Source of the DNA: Massilia sp. METH4
Lineage (GTDB): Bacteria > Pseudomonadota > Gammaproteobacteria > Burkholderiales > Burkholderiaceae_D
Assembly: GCF_037094685.1 (NCBI RefSeq)
Contig: NZ_CP146614.1
Location: 6,324,001 to 6,388,000 of the forward strand
Length of the DNA: 64,000 bases
Direction: 5' to 3'
The position numbers and the translations under genes are program-made. The notes below the pieces were generated by a model. The model saw only the letters and a program-made list of their open reading frames with translations. It had not been told where the DNA came from and searched no databases. The stretch's first letter is position 1; every line of letters begins with the position of its first letter. Shown here one piece after another: positions 1 to 8,033 of this stretch.

Positions 1-330
1 GCTGCCGCCCGTGGCGACCGGCAGCACGACCTTGCCGGCCAGGCCGTTTTGCGGCAGCAGGTCCAGGAAGGCTTTCAGGACGCCCGAATAGGCTGCCTTG
101 TATACGGGTGTGGCGACGATCACTGCTTGCGCTTCGGCGACTTCGGCCAGCGCCGCCTGCAGCACGGGATTGGTCGCGTCGGCCGCCAGCAGGGCCTGGG
201 CGGGCAGGTCGCGCACGTTCAGCCGGGTGCTGCGGTGGCCATGCACGGCCAGCTTGTCGCCGATGTGATGCAGGAGCCGGCTGGACGTGGACGGGACCGC
301 GGGGCTGCCGGAAATCAGAAGGATGCTCAT
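1..330 (-). CDS. ssuE: NADPH-dependent FMN reductase (SsuE-like), 3' end cut by window edge
   Basis: The minus strand opens with ATG at 328-330 and reads MSILLISGSPAVPSTSSRLL for 110 codons without a stop, so the C-terminus lies outside the window. The N-terminal beta-strand plus GSPxxxSxSS loop is the FMN-phosphate loop of flavodoxin-like reductases, and ATPVYKAAYSGVLKAFLDL is typical of the SsuE/MsuE group. The family supplies reduced FMN to two-component sulfonate monooxygenases. It is transcribed away from the flavoenzyme and sulfur importers at 526-6578, which supports a role in organosulfur use. The family call is secure. The symbol is by homology and context. Confidence 0.85.
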   Translation of the reverse strand, partial: MSILLISGSPAVPSTSSRLLHHIGDKLAVHGHRSTRLNVRDLPAQALLAADATNPVLQAALAEVAEAQAVIVATPVYKAAYSGVLKAFLDLLPQNGLAGKVVLPVATGGS

Positions 331-525
331 GGTGTTCGCCTTGTTATGACAGTTCAGTGCCTGCAAGGCTAAGGCACGGTCACCCATTAAAGAACGAATG
401 CTTTCGCACTTCGATATGTGATTTTTTAAGCATGATTTTCCCGCATATGGATGCGTGGTTTTCTTCGTGGACTGTTGCTTGGGCCGGGCGCAATACTGCG
501 CGGGTCTTCACTCTCGGGACCATCC

Positions 526-1713
526 ATGAACGCACCAGAACCCGCCCTGCGGCAGACGGACCCGCTGGCCATTGCCGCGTCGCTGGCCGAGGAACTCGCC
601 GCCACCGCCGTCGCCCGCGATGCCGCCGGCGGCCACGCGCGCCACGAACGCCAGTTGATCCGTGCCTCCGGCCTGCTCACGCTGTCGATCCCCACGGACT
701 TCGGCGGCCAGGGCGCCGGCTGGGACACCACCCTGCTGGCCGTGCGCATCCTGGCCCGCGCCGACAGCGCGCTAGCCCACGTGTTCGCCTTCCACCACCT
801 GCAGCTGGCCGGCATCCAGCTCTACGGCACGCAGCAACAGCAACGCCACCTGCTGCACGCGACCGTGGACGACAAACTGTTCTGGGGAAATGCGCTGAAC
901 CCGCTGGATCGCCGGCTGGTCGCGGCCGACGCCAAGGGCGGCTACCTGCTGAACGGCACCAAGAGCTTCGCCTCCGGTTCGGTGGGCTCGGACTGGCTGA
1001 CGATCTCCGCCTGGCACCAGAGCACCCAGACGTCGCTGATCGGCGTGCTGCCGACAGGGGCGGACGGCGTGGACGTGCGCGCCGACTGGGACGCGTTCGG
1101 CCAGAAGCAGACCGACAGCGGCACCGTGCAATTCCACGGCACACTGCTGCCGATCGGCCTCGTGCTGCAGCAACCCGGCCAGGCCGCTACCCCGCTGTCC
1201 ACCGTGCGCTCGCAGGTCGCCCAACTGATCATGACGAACCTGTACCTGGGCATCGCCGAAGGGGCGTTCGACGCGGCGCGCGAATATACCGCCAGCGAGG
1301 CGCGGCCCTGGTTCGCCTCAAGCGTGGAGCGCGCCGTGGACGACCCGTTCGTGCAGCACCGCTACGGCGAGCTGTGGACGCTGCTGCGCCCGGCCGTGGT
1401 GCTGGCCGACCACGCGGGGCGCGAACTGGAGCGCGTATTCCGGCTGGGGAGCGACGTGACGGCGCGCGAGCGCGGCGAGCTCGCGATCGCCGGTGCCGAG
1501 GCGAAGGTGCTGGCGCACCGCGCCGCCATCGAGATCGGCAGCCAGCTGTTCGAGCTGACGGGCGCCCGTTCCACGTCGGCCCGTTTCGGCCTGGACCGCT
1601 ACTGGCGCAATGCCCGCGTGCACACGCTGCACGACCCGGTCGACTACAAGTACCGTGACCTGGGCCGCTATGCGCTGTCCGGCACGCTGCCCGAACCCAC
1701 TCCCTATTCCTGA
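526..1713 (+). CDS. Acyl-CoA dehydrogenase-fold flavoenzyme (SfnB/DszC-like)
   Basis: This 395-residue protein has the acyl-CoA dehydrogenase layout. An N-terminal helical domain contains GLLTLSIPTDFGGQGAGWDTT, a central beta domain contains LNGTKSFASGSVGSDWLTISA, and a C-terminal helical bundle ends near RVHTLHDPVDYKYRDLGRYAL. In sulfur-scavenging loci such proteins (SfnB, DszC, dibenzothiophene-type monooxygenases) are FMNH2-dependent oxygenases rather than dehydrogenases, and the divergent FMN reductase fits that. I chose ATG 526 over an upstream in-frame ATG at 451 because homology-like sequence begins at MNAPEPALRQ. The substrate is unknown; a sulfone, sulfonate or thiophene-like compound is inferred from context only. 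No SsuD-type monooxygenase is visible in the window. Confidence 0.75.
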   Translation: MNAPEPALRQTDPLAIAASLAEELAATAVARDAAGGHARHERQLIRASGLLTLSIPTDFGGQGAGWDTTLLAVRILARADSALAHVFAFHHLQLAGIQLYGTQQQQRHLLHATVDDKLFWGNALNPLDRRLVAADAKGGYLLNGTKSFASGSVGSDWLTISAWHQSTQTSLIGVLPTGADGVDVRADWDAFGQKQTDSGTVQFHGTLLPIGLVLQQPGQAATPLSTVRSQVAQLIMTNLYLGIAEGAFDAAREYTASEARPWFASSVERAVDDPFVQHRYGELWTLLRPAVVLADHAGRELERVFRLGSDVTARERGELAIAGAEAKVLAHRAAIEIGSQLFELTGARSTSARFGLDRYWRNARVHTLHDPVDYKYRDLGRYALSGTLPEPTPYS

Positions 1714-1722
1714 TTGAACGCG

Positions 1723-2511
1723 ATGAATGCCATTCATGGCCTGCCGGCGGCCGGTCCGCTGATCCGGCTGCGCAACGTATCGAAATCCTTCGGTGGCCGC
1801 GTGGCCGCCGTGCGCGACGTATCGCTCGATATCGCCGCCGGCGAGATCTTCGGCATCGCCGGCCGCAGCGGCGCCGGCAAGTCCACGCTGCTGCGCCTGT
1901 TCAACCTGCTGGAACGCCCGGACGCCGGCACGGTCACCGTCGACGGCCAGGAACTCACGCGCCTGGACAAGCGCGCGCTGCGCGCGGCCCGCCAGAACAT
2001 CGGCATGATCTTCCAGGGTTTCAACCTGCTCCAGAACGCCACGGTGGCCGACAACGTGGCCTTTCCCCTGAAGATCCACGGCGGCCGTTCGCGTGACGAC
2101 ATCGCGCGGCGCGTGGCCGATTGCCTGGCGCTGGTGCACCTGGAAGACAAGCCGGGCGCCTACCCGGCTGAACTTTCCGGCGGCCAGCGCCAGCGCGTGG
2201 CGATCGCCCGCGCGCTGGCCAGCGGCCCGGCCGTGCTGCTGTGCGACGAACCCACGTCCGCCCTCGATGCCGAGACCACCCGCAGCATCCTGGCCACGCT
2301 CGCCGACGTGAACGCGCGGCTGGCCGTGACGATCGTGATCGTCAGCCACGAGCTCGACGTGCTGGCCGCGCTGTGCCAGCGCGTGGCCGTGATCGAGGAT
2401 GGCGCGGTGGCCGAAATCGTACGGCCCCATGCTCCCCAGGCGGTCACGGCGCTGGGCCGCGAGCTGCTTGGCCTGTTCAATGCGTCCAGCCGGGAGAGCC
2501 TCCATGCCTGA
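1723..2511 (+). CDS. metN: ABC transporter ATPase, MetN-type
   Basis: This is the ATPase of a methionine or sulfur-compound importer. It carries Walker A GRSGAGKST, signature LSGGQRQRVAIARAL, Walker B AVLLCDEPTSALD and a switch histidine in IVSHELDVL. It belongs to the MetN group by the pattern LRNVSKSFGG and FQGFNLLQNATVADNVAFPL. At about 262 residues it stops soon after the nucleotide-binding domain. E. coli MetN is about 340 residues and ends in a NIL domain that senses methionine, and that domain is absent here. ATG 1723 is used; a TTG directly after the previous stop (1714) is also possible. It overlaps metI by 8 bases. Confidence 0.85.
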   Translation: MNAIHGLPAAGPLIRLRNVSKSFGGRVAAVRDVSLDIAAGEIFGIAGRSGAGKSTLLRLFNLLERPDAGTVTVDGQELTRLDKRALRAARQNIGMIFQGFNLLQNATVADNVAFPLKIHGGRSRDDIARRVADCLALVHLEDKPGAYPAELSGGQRQRVAIARALASGPAVLLCDEPTSALDAETTRSILATLADVNARLAVTIVIVSHELDVLAALCQRVAVIEDGAVAEIVRPHAPQAVTALGRELLGLFNASSRESLHA

Positions 2512-3169
2512 ACAACAATGGCTGGATCTGTTGCCCGAGCTGTGGACGGCGCTGGGGCAGACGCTGACGATGCTGGCCATCGGCCTCTCGGCCGCCGTGC
2601 TGCTGGGTGGCCCGCTGGGCGTGCTGCTGTTCCTCGTCTCGCGCGGCCAGCCGCTGCAAAACCGCTTCGCGGCCGCGGTGCTGGGCTGGTTCGTCAATAC
2701 CGTGCGCTCGTTCCCGTTCATCATCCTGCTGGTGGCGCTGGTGCCGCTCACGCGCCTCATCGCCGGCACCTCGATCGGGCCGCTGGCGGCCAGCGTGCCG
2801 CTGTCCTGCGCCGCCATCCCCTATTTCGCCCGGCTGGTCGAACAGAACCTGCGCGAGGTGCCGCGCGGCGTGATCGAGGCGGCCCACGCGATGGGCGCCA
2901 GCGAGCTGCAGATCGTGTTGCGCGTGCTGCTGGTGGAAGCGCGTTCGGGCCTCGTGCTCGCGCTGACGGTGCTCGCGATCAGCTTCCTGTCCTATTCGGC
3001 CGTGGCCGGCGTGGTGGGCGGCGGCGGCATCGGCGACCTGGCCATCCGCTACGGCTACTACCGCTTCGAGACCGAGATGATGATCGCCACCGTGGTGCTG
3101 CTGGTGCTGATCGTGCAACTGATTCAATTCACCGGCGGCCGCCTCGCGCGCCGCCTCGACAAACGCTAG
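2504..3169 (+). CDS. metI: ABC transporter permease, MetI-type
   Basis: This 221-residue inner-membrane permease begins MPEQQWLDLLPELWTALGQT and has about five hydrophobic segments. The EAA loop lies around EAAHAMGASELQIVLRVLLVEA, where it docks with the ATPase. The segment VAGVVGGGGIGDLAIRYGYYRFE is highly typical of MetI. Its ATG lies inside the end of metN (8-base overlap), so the two are probably translationally coupled. The binding-protein gene follows 11 bases after its stop. The length matches MetI of enteric bacteria (about 217 residues). Confidence 0.9.
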   Translation: MPEQQWLDLLPELWTALGQTLTMLAIGLSAAVLLGGPLGVLLFLVSRGQPLQNRFAAAVLGWFVNTVRSFPFIILLVALVPLTRLIAGTSIGPLAASVPLSCAAIPYFARLVEQNLREVPRGVIEAAHAMGASELQIVLRVLLVEARSGLVLALTVLAISFLSYSAVAGVVGGGGIGDLAIRYGYYRFETEMMIATVVLLVLIVQLIQFTGGRLARRLDKR

Positions 3170-3180
3170 GAGTGTTATCA

Positions 3181-3996
3181 ATGACCTTTCAAAGACGTGC
3201 GCTGCTGTTCGCGCTGCTGCTCGCTTCGCTGGGGGCCCACGCGAAGGAGCCGAAGGAACTGGTGATCGGCACCAGCGCCGGCCCGTATGCCGACCAGGTA
3301 AAGCTGGGCATCAAGCCGATCCTGGAGCGCCAGGGCTACAAGGTGAAGCTGGTCGAATTCAACGACTATATCCAGCCCAACTTCGCGCTGGCCGAAGGCT
3401 CGCTCGATGCCAACGTGTTCCAGCACGTGGTCTACCTGAACAAGTTCGCCACGGAGCACAAGCTGGCCATCGCGCCCCTGGTGACGGTGCCGACCGCGCC
3501 GATCGCCATCTACAGCAAGAAGCACAGGAGCCTTGCCGAGGTGAAGGAAGGCAGCACCGTCGCGCTGCCGAACGACCCGACCAACCAGGCGCGCGCTCTC
3601 GTGATGCTGGAGCAGCTGGGCTGGATCAGGCTGCGGCCGGGTGTCGATCCGGTGCGCGCTTCCGAGCGCGACGTGGCGCAGAACGTGAAGAAGATCCGGC
3701 TCGTCCCGCTGGAGGCGGCCCAGCTGCCCCGCTCCCTGCAGGATACCGACTACTCCTTCGTCAACGGGAACTATGCGCTGGCCTCGGGCCTGAAGCTGCG
3801 CGACGCGCTCAAGACGGAAAAGATCTCGCCCAACTATGTGAACCTGGTCGCCGTGAAGACGGCCGACAAGGACAAGCAGTTCGCCAGGGATATCGCCGCC
3901 GCCTACCGCTCGCGCGAATTCCTGGCCGTCACCAACCGGCACTTTGCCGACTATGCCAAGACGGATTACCAGCTCGCGCTGGAAGCCGCAAAATAA
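3181..3996 (+). CDS. metQ: Periplasmic substrate-binding protein, MetQ/NlpA family
   Basis: The 271-residue protein starts at ATG 3181 behind an AGGAG site at 3168-3172. Residues 1-21 form a signal peptide (RRALLFALLLASLGAHA). The mature part has the MetQ hallmarks ELVIGTSAGPYADQVK, a long EFNDYIQPNFALAEGSLDANVFQHVVYL, and FVNGNYALASGLK. Unlike many MetQ lipoproteins there is no lipobox cysteine, so it is predicted to be a free periplasmic protein. It completes the metNIQ unit. The ligand may be methionine or another sulfur compound, since the family is broader than methionine. Confidence 0.88.
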   Translation: MTFQRRALLFALLLASLGAHAKEPKELVIGTSAGPYADQVKLGIKPILERQGYKVKLVEFNDYIQPNFALAEGSLDANVFQHVVYLNKFATEHKLAIAPLVTVPTAPIAIYSKKHRSLAEVKEGSTVALPNDPTNQARALVMLEQLGWIRLRPGVDPVRASERDVAQNVKKIRLVPLEAAQLPRSLQDTDYSFVNGNYALASGLKLRDALKTEKISPNYVNLVAVKTADKDKQFARDIAAAYRSREFLAVTNRHFADYAKTDYQLALEAAK

Positions 3997-4015
3997 GAAT
4001 CGAAGGAAGAACACG

Positions 4016-4996
4016 ATGCAACGCCGTACTTTGTTGAAATCCATGGCCGGTGCCGCCGCGGCCGTGGCCATCCCCTCGCTGGCGCGCGCCGCCGCCCCGT
4101 TGAAGGAGCTGCGGCTCGATTACGCGTATTACTCGCCGCCGAGCCTCGTCTTGAAACGCTTCGGCTGGCTGGAGGAAGCGTTCAAGCCGGCGGGCACCGA
4201 GGTGAAATGGGTGCTGTCGGCCGGCAGCAACCGGGCGCTCGAGTACCTGAACGGCAACAGCATCGACATCGGTTCCTCGGCCGGCCTGGCGGCGCTGCTG
4301 GCGCGCGCGAACGGCAATCCGATCCGCACGCCCTATATCTACTCGCGCCCGGAATGGACGGCTCTCGTGGTGCGCAAGGATTCACCGATCCGCTCGGTGG
4401 CCGACCTGAAGGGCAAGAAGGTGGCGGCCACGAAGGGCACCGATCCCTACCTGTTCCTGCTGCGCTCCCTGAAGCAGGCCGGCCTGAAGCGCGGCGATAT
4501 CGAACACGTGGCCCTGCAGCATGCCGACGGGCGCACCGCGCTGGAGCAGGGCCGGGTCGATGCCTGGGCCGGGCTCGATCCGCACATGGCGGCCAGCGAG
4601 CTGGAAGGCGGCGCGCGGCTGGTCTACCGGAACGTGGCGTTCAACACCTATGGCTTCCTGAACGTGCGCGAGGCGTTCCTCGCGCAGCGGCCGGAAGAAG
4701 TATCGCGCGTGCTGGCCGCATATGAGCGGGCGCGCAAGTGGATCATCGCCCATCCTTCCGAGGCGGCCCGCATCCTGTCCGAGGAAGCGAAGGTCTCGTT
4801 GCCGGTGGCGCTGCTGCAGGTAAAGCTGCGCACCGATTTCTCGCAGCCGCAGCCGGGCGACGAGCACGTGGCCGCACTGCGGCAGGCCGCGCCGATCCTG
4901 CAGCAGGAAGCGCTGGTGAAGCCGGGCACGAACCTGGACAAGACGATTGACGAGCTGGTCGACACCCGCTTCGCCCGCGCGCTGACGAAGGCTTGA
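4016..4996 (+). CDS. ssuA: Aliphatic sulfonate-type ABC substrate-binding protein
   Basis: This 326-residue protein starts at ATG 4016 after a GAAGGAAGA site. Its leader contains RRTLLK followed by an alanine-rich stretch ending ARA, which resembles a Tat or Sec signal. The mature region has the NMT1/SsuA-like pattern LRLDYAYYSPPSLVLKRFGW, AGSNRALEYLNGNSIDIGSS, and SVADLKGKKVAATKGTDPY. SsuA proteins bind alkanesulfonates or taurine-like compounds in the periplasm. It is followed immediately by a matching permease (4999) and ATPase (5859). The family call is firm, but the ligand is not determined by sequence. Confidence 0.82.
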   Translation: MQRRTLLKSMAGAAAAVAIPSLARAAAPLKELRLDYAYYSPPSLVLKRFGWLEEAFKPAGTEVKWVLSAGSNRALEYLNGNSIDIGSSAGLAALLARANGNPIRTPYIYSRPEWTALVVRKDSPIRSVADLKGKKVAATKGTDPYLFLLRSLKQAGLKRGDIEHVALQHADGRTALEQGRVDAWAGLDPHMAASELEGGARLVYRNVAFNTYGFLNVREAFLAQRPEEVSRVLAAYERARKWIIAHPSEAARILSEEAKVSLPVALLQVKLRTDFSQPQPGDEHVAALRQAAPILQQEALVKPGTNLDKTIDELVDTRFARALTKA

Positions 4997-4998
4997 CG

Positions 4999-5862
4999 AT
5001 GGCGCCGCCCGTGCTGCATTCGACCATCGAGCTGGTGGGCGCACGGCCCGCCGACGACACGGCGCCGCCCGCGCCGGCACCGGCCGCGCCGCGCCCGCGC
5101 ACGCGGCCGCATCGGGCCTGGGGCTTGCTGGTGCCGGCCCTGGCGCTCGCCGGCGTCGAAGCACTGGTGCGCTCCGGCGCCGTGCCCGCGCACCTGCTGC
5201 CGCCGCCCTCCGAGCTTGCCGGCACGCTGGCGCAGCTGGCGCAGGCGGACTTGCTGTGGCATGTGCTCGCCAGTTCGCTGCGCGTCATCGCCGGCTACGC
5301 GGCGGGCGGGCTGCTGGGCATCGCGGTGGGCGCGGCGGTGGGGTTGGACGCGCGGATCGCCACCCTGCTCGATCCCACGTTCCAGGCGCTGCGCGCGGTG
5401 CCCTCGCTGGCCTGGGTGCCGCTCCTCCTGCTGTGGCTGGGGATTGACGAGGCGCCCAAGCTCGTGCTGATCGCGATTGGCGCCTTCTTCCCCGTCTACA
5501 TGGGTGCCGCCTCGGGCATCGCCGGCGTGGACCGCAAGCTGGTCGAGGTGGGAAGGCTCTACCGCCTGAGCGGCGCGGCGCTGGCGCGGCGGGTACTGCT
5601 GCCGGCCGCGCTGCCGTCGCTGATGACGGGTTTGCGCAACGGCCTGTCGCTGGCCTGGATGTTCATGGTGGCGGCCGAGCTGATCGCCGCCAGCAAGGGG
5701 CTGGGTTATCTGCTCAGCGATGGCCGCGAAACGGGCCGCGCCGACATCGTGCTGGCGGCGATCCTGCTGCTGGCACTGCTGGGCAAGGCCAGCGACACCC
5801 TGATGCGCCGCCTGGAGACCCGGCTGCTGGCGTGGCGCGACGACCTGGCGAGGGCGGCATGA
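4999..5862 (+). CDS. ssuC: ABC permease, SsuC/TauC-type
   Basis: This 287-residue permease starts at ATG 4999, two bases after the stop of the binding-protein gene; a TTG at 4993 is in frame but less likely. The first 40 residues are a proline- and alanine-rich cytoplasmic lead. About six membrane segments follow, starting at WGLLVPALALAGVEALV. The coupling loop is near EVGRLYRLSGAALARRVLLPAALPSLMTGLRNGLSLAW, the usual SsuC/TauC/NrtB signature. Its TGA overlaps the ATG of the ATPase, so the three genes form a tight operon. Confidence 0.85.
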   Translation: MAPPVLHSTIELVGARPADDTAPPAPAPAAPRPRTRPHRAWGLLVPALALAGVEALVRSGAVPAHLLPPPSELAGTLAQLAQADLLWHVLASSLRVIAGYAAGGLLGIAVGAAVGLDARIATLLDPTFQALRAVPSLAWVPLLLLWLGIDEAPKLVLIAIGAFFPVYMGAASGIAGVDRKLVEVGRLYRLSGAALARRVLLPAALPSLMTGLRNGLSLAWMFMVAAELIAASKGLGYLLSDGRETGRADIVLAAILLLALLGKASDTLMRRLETRLLAWRDDLARAA

Positions 5863-6578
5863 GCATCGTGGCAACGCCGGTTCTCGACATTTACGTGCAG
5901 CGCAAGGCCTTCGGCGACCGCGTCGTGCTGCGCGACCTGCGGCTGCGGCTGGCTGAAGGCGAATTCGTGTCGCTGATCGGCGCCAGCGGCAGCGGCAAGA
6001 GCAGCCTGCTGACCATCGTGGCGGGGCTGGACCGCGATTGGCAAGGGCGCGTCACGCTCGACGGCAAGGCGCTCGACGGCGTGTCGGCCGACATCGGCCT
6101 GATTTTCCAGGAACCGCGGCTGTTCCCCTGGCTGACGGTGGCGCAGAACGTGGCCTTCGGCGGCGCTGCCGACCCGGCGCCGCTGCTGGCCGACGTGGGC
6201 CTCGACGGCTTGGGCGAGCGCCTTCCCCGCCAGCTGTCCGGCGGGCAGGCGCAGCGCGCCGCGATCGCGCGCGGCCTGTTCAACCGCCCGCGCGTGCTGC
6301 TGCTGGACGAGCCCTTCTCGGCCGTCGATGCCTTCACCCGCATCCGGCTGCAGGACCTGCTGCGACGCGTGGCGCGCGAGCACGCTCTGACGATCCTGAT
6401 GGTGACGCACGACCTCGACGAGGCCCTGTTCCTCAGCGACCGGATCGTGCTGCTCGACGGCGGCGCCCTGCGCGCCACGTACACGCCGCCGCCGGGCCCG
6501 CGCCGCCGCGACGATCCGGGACAGGCGGCATTGAAGGGCCGCATCCTGGACGAGCTGTACGCCGCCCACGCATTGTAG
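5859..6578 (+). CDS. ssuB: ABC ATPase, SsuB/TauB-type
   Basis: This 239-residue ATPase starts at ATG 5859, overlapping the permease stop by four bases. Motifs are Walker A GASGSGKSS, Q-loop IFQEPRLFPWLTVAQNVAFG, signature LSGGQAQRAAIARGL, Walker B VLLLDEPFSAVD and the switch in MVTHDLDEAL. The EPRLFPW sequence is characteristic of the nitrate, sulfonate and taurine importer subgroup. It ends the sulfur-importer run on this strand. The length agrees with the family (about 250 residues). Confidence 0.88.
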   Translation: MSIVATPVLDIYVQRKAFGDRVVLRDLRLRLAEGEFVSLIGASGSGKSSLLTIVAGLDRDWQGRVTLDGKALDGVSADIGLIFQEPRLFPWLTVAQNVAFGGAADPAPLLADVGLDGLGERLPRQLSGGQAQRAAIARGLFNRPRVLLLDEPFSAVDAFTRIRLQDLLRRVAREHALTILMVTHDLDEALFLSDRIVLLDGGALRATYTPPPGPRRRDDPGQAALKGRILDELYAAHAL

Positions 6579-6649
6579 AGCCAGCGGGGCGCCCTTCCCT
6601 GTTCCGGTCGGCCATAATCCATCAAAAGCGGCCGAAACAGGAGACGCCC

Positions 6650-6919
6650 ATGGACACCGACATCAAGGATGACTACGCGATCGCGGCCCGTTGCCTCGAC
6701 CCCGTGCAGGCGCACGTGCTGCGCGGCTGCCTGGAGGCGGCCGGCATCCGCGCCGCCGTCATGGACGAGCACCACTCGCAAGTGGACCAGCTGATCTCGC
6801 CCGCGCTGGGCGGCGCCCGCGTGCTCGTGCACGAGCGCGACCTGGCCGCCGCCAAGGACGTGCTCGCCGCGTTCGAGCGCGGCGACCTGGCGTTGCGGGA
6901 CGGCGAGATGCCGGAATGA
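6650..6919 (+). CDS. DUF2007-type small protein
   Basis: This 89-residue soluble protein starts at ATG 6650 behind AACAGGAG. The segment ARCLDPVQAHVLRGCLEAAGIRAAVMDEH followed by GGARVLVHERDLAAAKDVLAAFERGD matches the DUF2007 (putative signal-transducing, PII-like fold) pattern. That family consists of short proteins, often fused to zinc ribbons, without a defined activity. Its TGA (6917-6919) directly abuts the stop of the convergent serine acetyltransferase gene, with no space between them. Function is unknown. Confidence 0.7.
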   Translation: MDTDIKDDYAIAARCLDPVQAHVLRGCLEAAGIRAAVMDEHHSQVDQLISPALGGARVLVHERDLAAAKDVLAAFERGDLALRDGEMPE

Positions 6920-7840
6920 TCAATCGCTGCGGTTCTGCGCCTGCGATACATTGCTGTTCGGCGGCACGCTCTGCGTGAGCCACACATTGCCGCCGATGGT
7001 GGAGCCGGCGCCGATCGTGATGCGGCCCAGCACGGTGGCGCCGGCGTAGATCACCACGTCGTCCTCGACGATCGGGTGGCGCGGCGTGCCCTTGATCAAC
7101 ATGCCCGACTCATCGGCCGGGAAGCGTTTCGCGCCGAGGGTGACGTGCTGGTAAAGCCGTACGCGCTCGCCCAGGATCGCCGTTTCGCCGATCACCACGC
7201 CGGTGCCGTGGTCGATGAAGAAGCTGGCGCCGATCTGCGCGGCCGGGTGGATGTCGATGCCCGTCAGCGTATGGCTGATGTCGCAGATCATGCGCGCGAT
7301 GAACGGCGAGCCGAGCTTGTGCAACTGGTGCGCAAGCCGATAGTGCAGGATGGCGATCGTGCCGGGATAGCACAGCATGATCTCGGCGATCGAGGTAGCG
7401 GCCGGGTCGCCGGCATAGGCGGCCTGCACGTCGGACACGAGCAATGCGCGGATGTCCGGCAGGCTGGCCGCGAACGCGCGCGTGATCTCGTGTGCCTTGT
7501 GCGTGAGCGTCTCTTCCGTCAGCTCGGCATCGTCGGCGAATTGCAGGCCGCGCCGCACCTGCTCGGTGAGGCGGTTCAGCGTGGTGTTCAGCGTGTCGCC
7601 GACGAAGTAATCGATGCTCTCGTCCGTCAGGTTCGGCCGGCCGTAGTGCGTGGGGAAGAGCACGGCCGACAGGCCGTTGACGATGGTGGTCAGCGCCTCG
7701 CGCGAAGGCAGTTCGCGCACGCGGCGCTGGTGGCGGATGTTGTGCGTGGCCTCGCGCGAAACGCGCAGTGCGGCGACCACGGCATCCAGGTCCCAATGGG
7801 CCGGCTTCACGCCGGTGCCGTCGAAGGTATCGATTGTCAT
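6920..7840 (-). CDS. cysE: Serine O-acetyltransferase (EpsC/long CysE type)
   Basis: This 306-residue enzyme transfers acetyl from acetyl-CoA to L-serine, giving O-acetylserine for cysteine synthesis. The N-terminal half is the helical region of the EpsC subgroup (YGRPNLTDESIDYFVGDTLN). The C-terminal half is a left-handed beta-helix with hexapeptide repeats: GIDIHPAAQIGASFFIDHGTG, VVIGETAILGERVRLYQHVTLG and IVEDDVVIYAGATVLGRITIG. The DHGTGVVIGETA segment holds the catalytic His/Asp region. Its presence beside sulfur importers joins sulfide assimilation to uptake. A 12-base palindrome upstream (7924-7935) may serve regulation. Confidence 0.93.
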   Translation of the reverse strand: MTIDTFDGTGVKPAHWDLDAVVAALRVSREATHNIRHQRRVRELPSREALTTIVNGLSAVLFPTHYGRPNLTDESIDYFVGDTLNTTLNRLTEQVRRGLQFADDAELTEETLTHKAHEITRAFAASLPDIRALLVSDVQAAYAGDPAATSIAEIMLCYPGTIAILHYRLAHQLHKLGSPFIARMICDISHTLTGIDIHPAAQIGASFFIDHGTGVVIGETAILGERVRLYQHVTLGAKRFPADESGMLIKGTPRHPIVEDDVVIYAGATVLGRITIGAGSTIGGNVWLTQSVPPNSNVSQAQNRSD

Positions 7841-7923
7841 GTTCTTCTCTACTCATGTGGTGCGCAGGCTGCGCGCACGCGCATTCTACGAGCATCCGCG
7901 CCTGGCCGGTTATGCAATAAGTT

Positions 7924-7935
7924 CATATCGATATG
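7924..7935. promoter_or_regulatory. Perfect palindrome between cysE and an MFS gene
   Basis: CATATCGATATG is a perfect 12-base palindrome with AT-rich flanks in an otherwise GC-rich 193-base divergent spacer. It lies 84 bases before the cysE start and about 99 bases before the MFS start. It could be an operator for either gene. No regulator can be named from the sequence. Confidence 0.35.
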
Positions 7936-8033
7936 AGAATGAACGAGCACGTCTGTGAACGGAAGCGGCCCCGGCAGGCGAAATGCGGCTGGCGTACAAT
8001 ATGCGCCCCAAAAACAATAACGATACTCTCTCC

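Noticed and set aside
331..525. Search for a sigma-54 promoter in the ssuE/flavoenzyme spacer
   Set aside because: No convincing GG-N10-GC arrangement was found, although sfn-type loci can be sigma-54 dependent.
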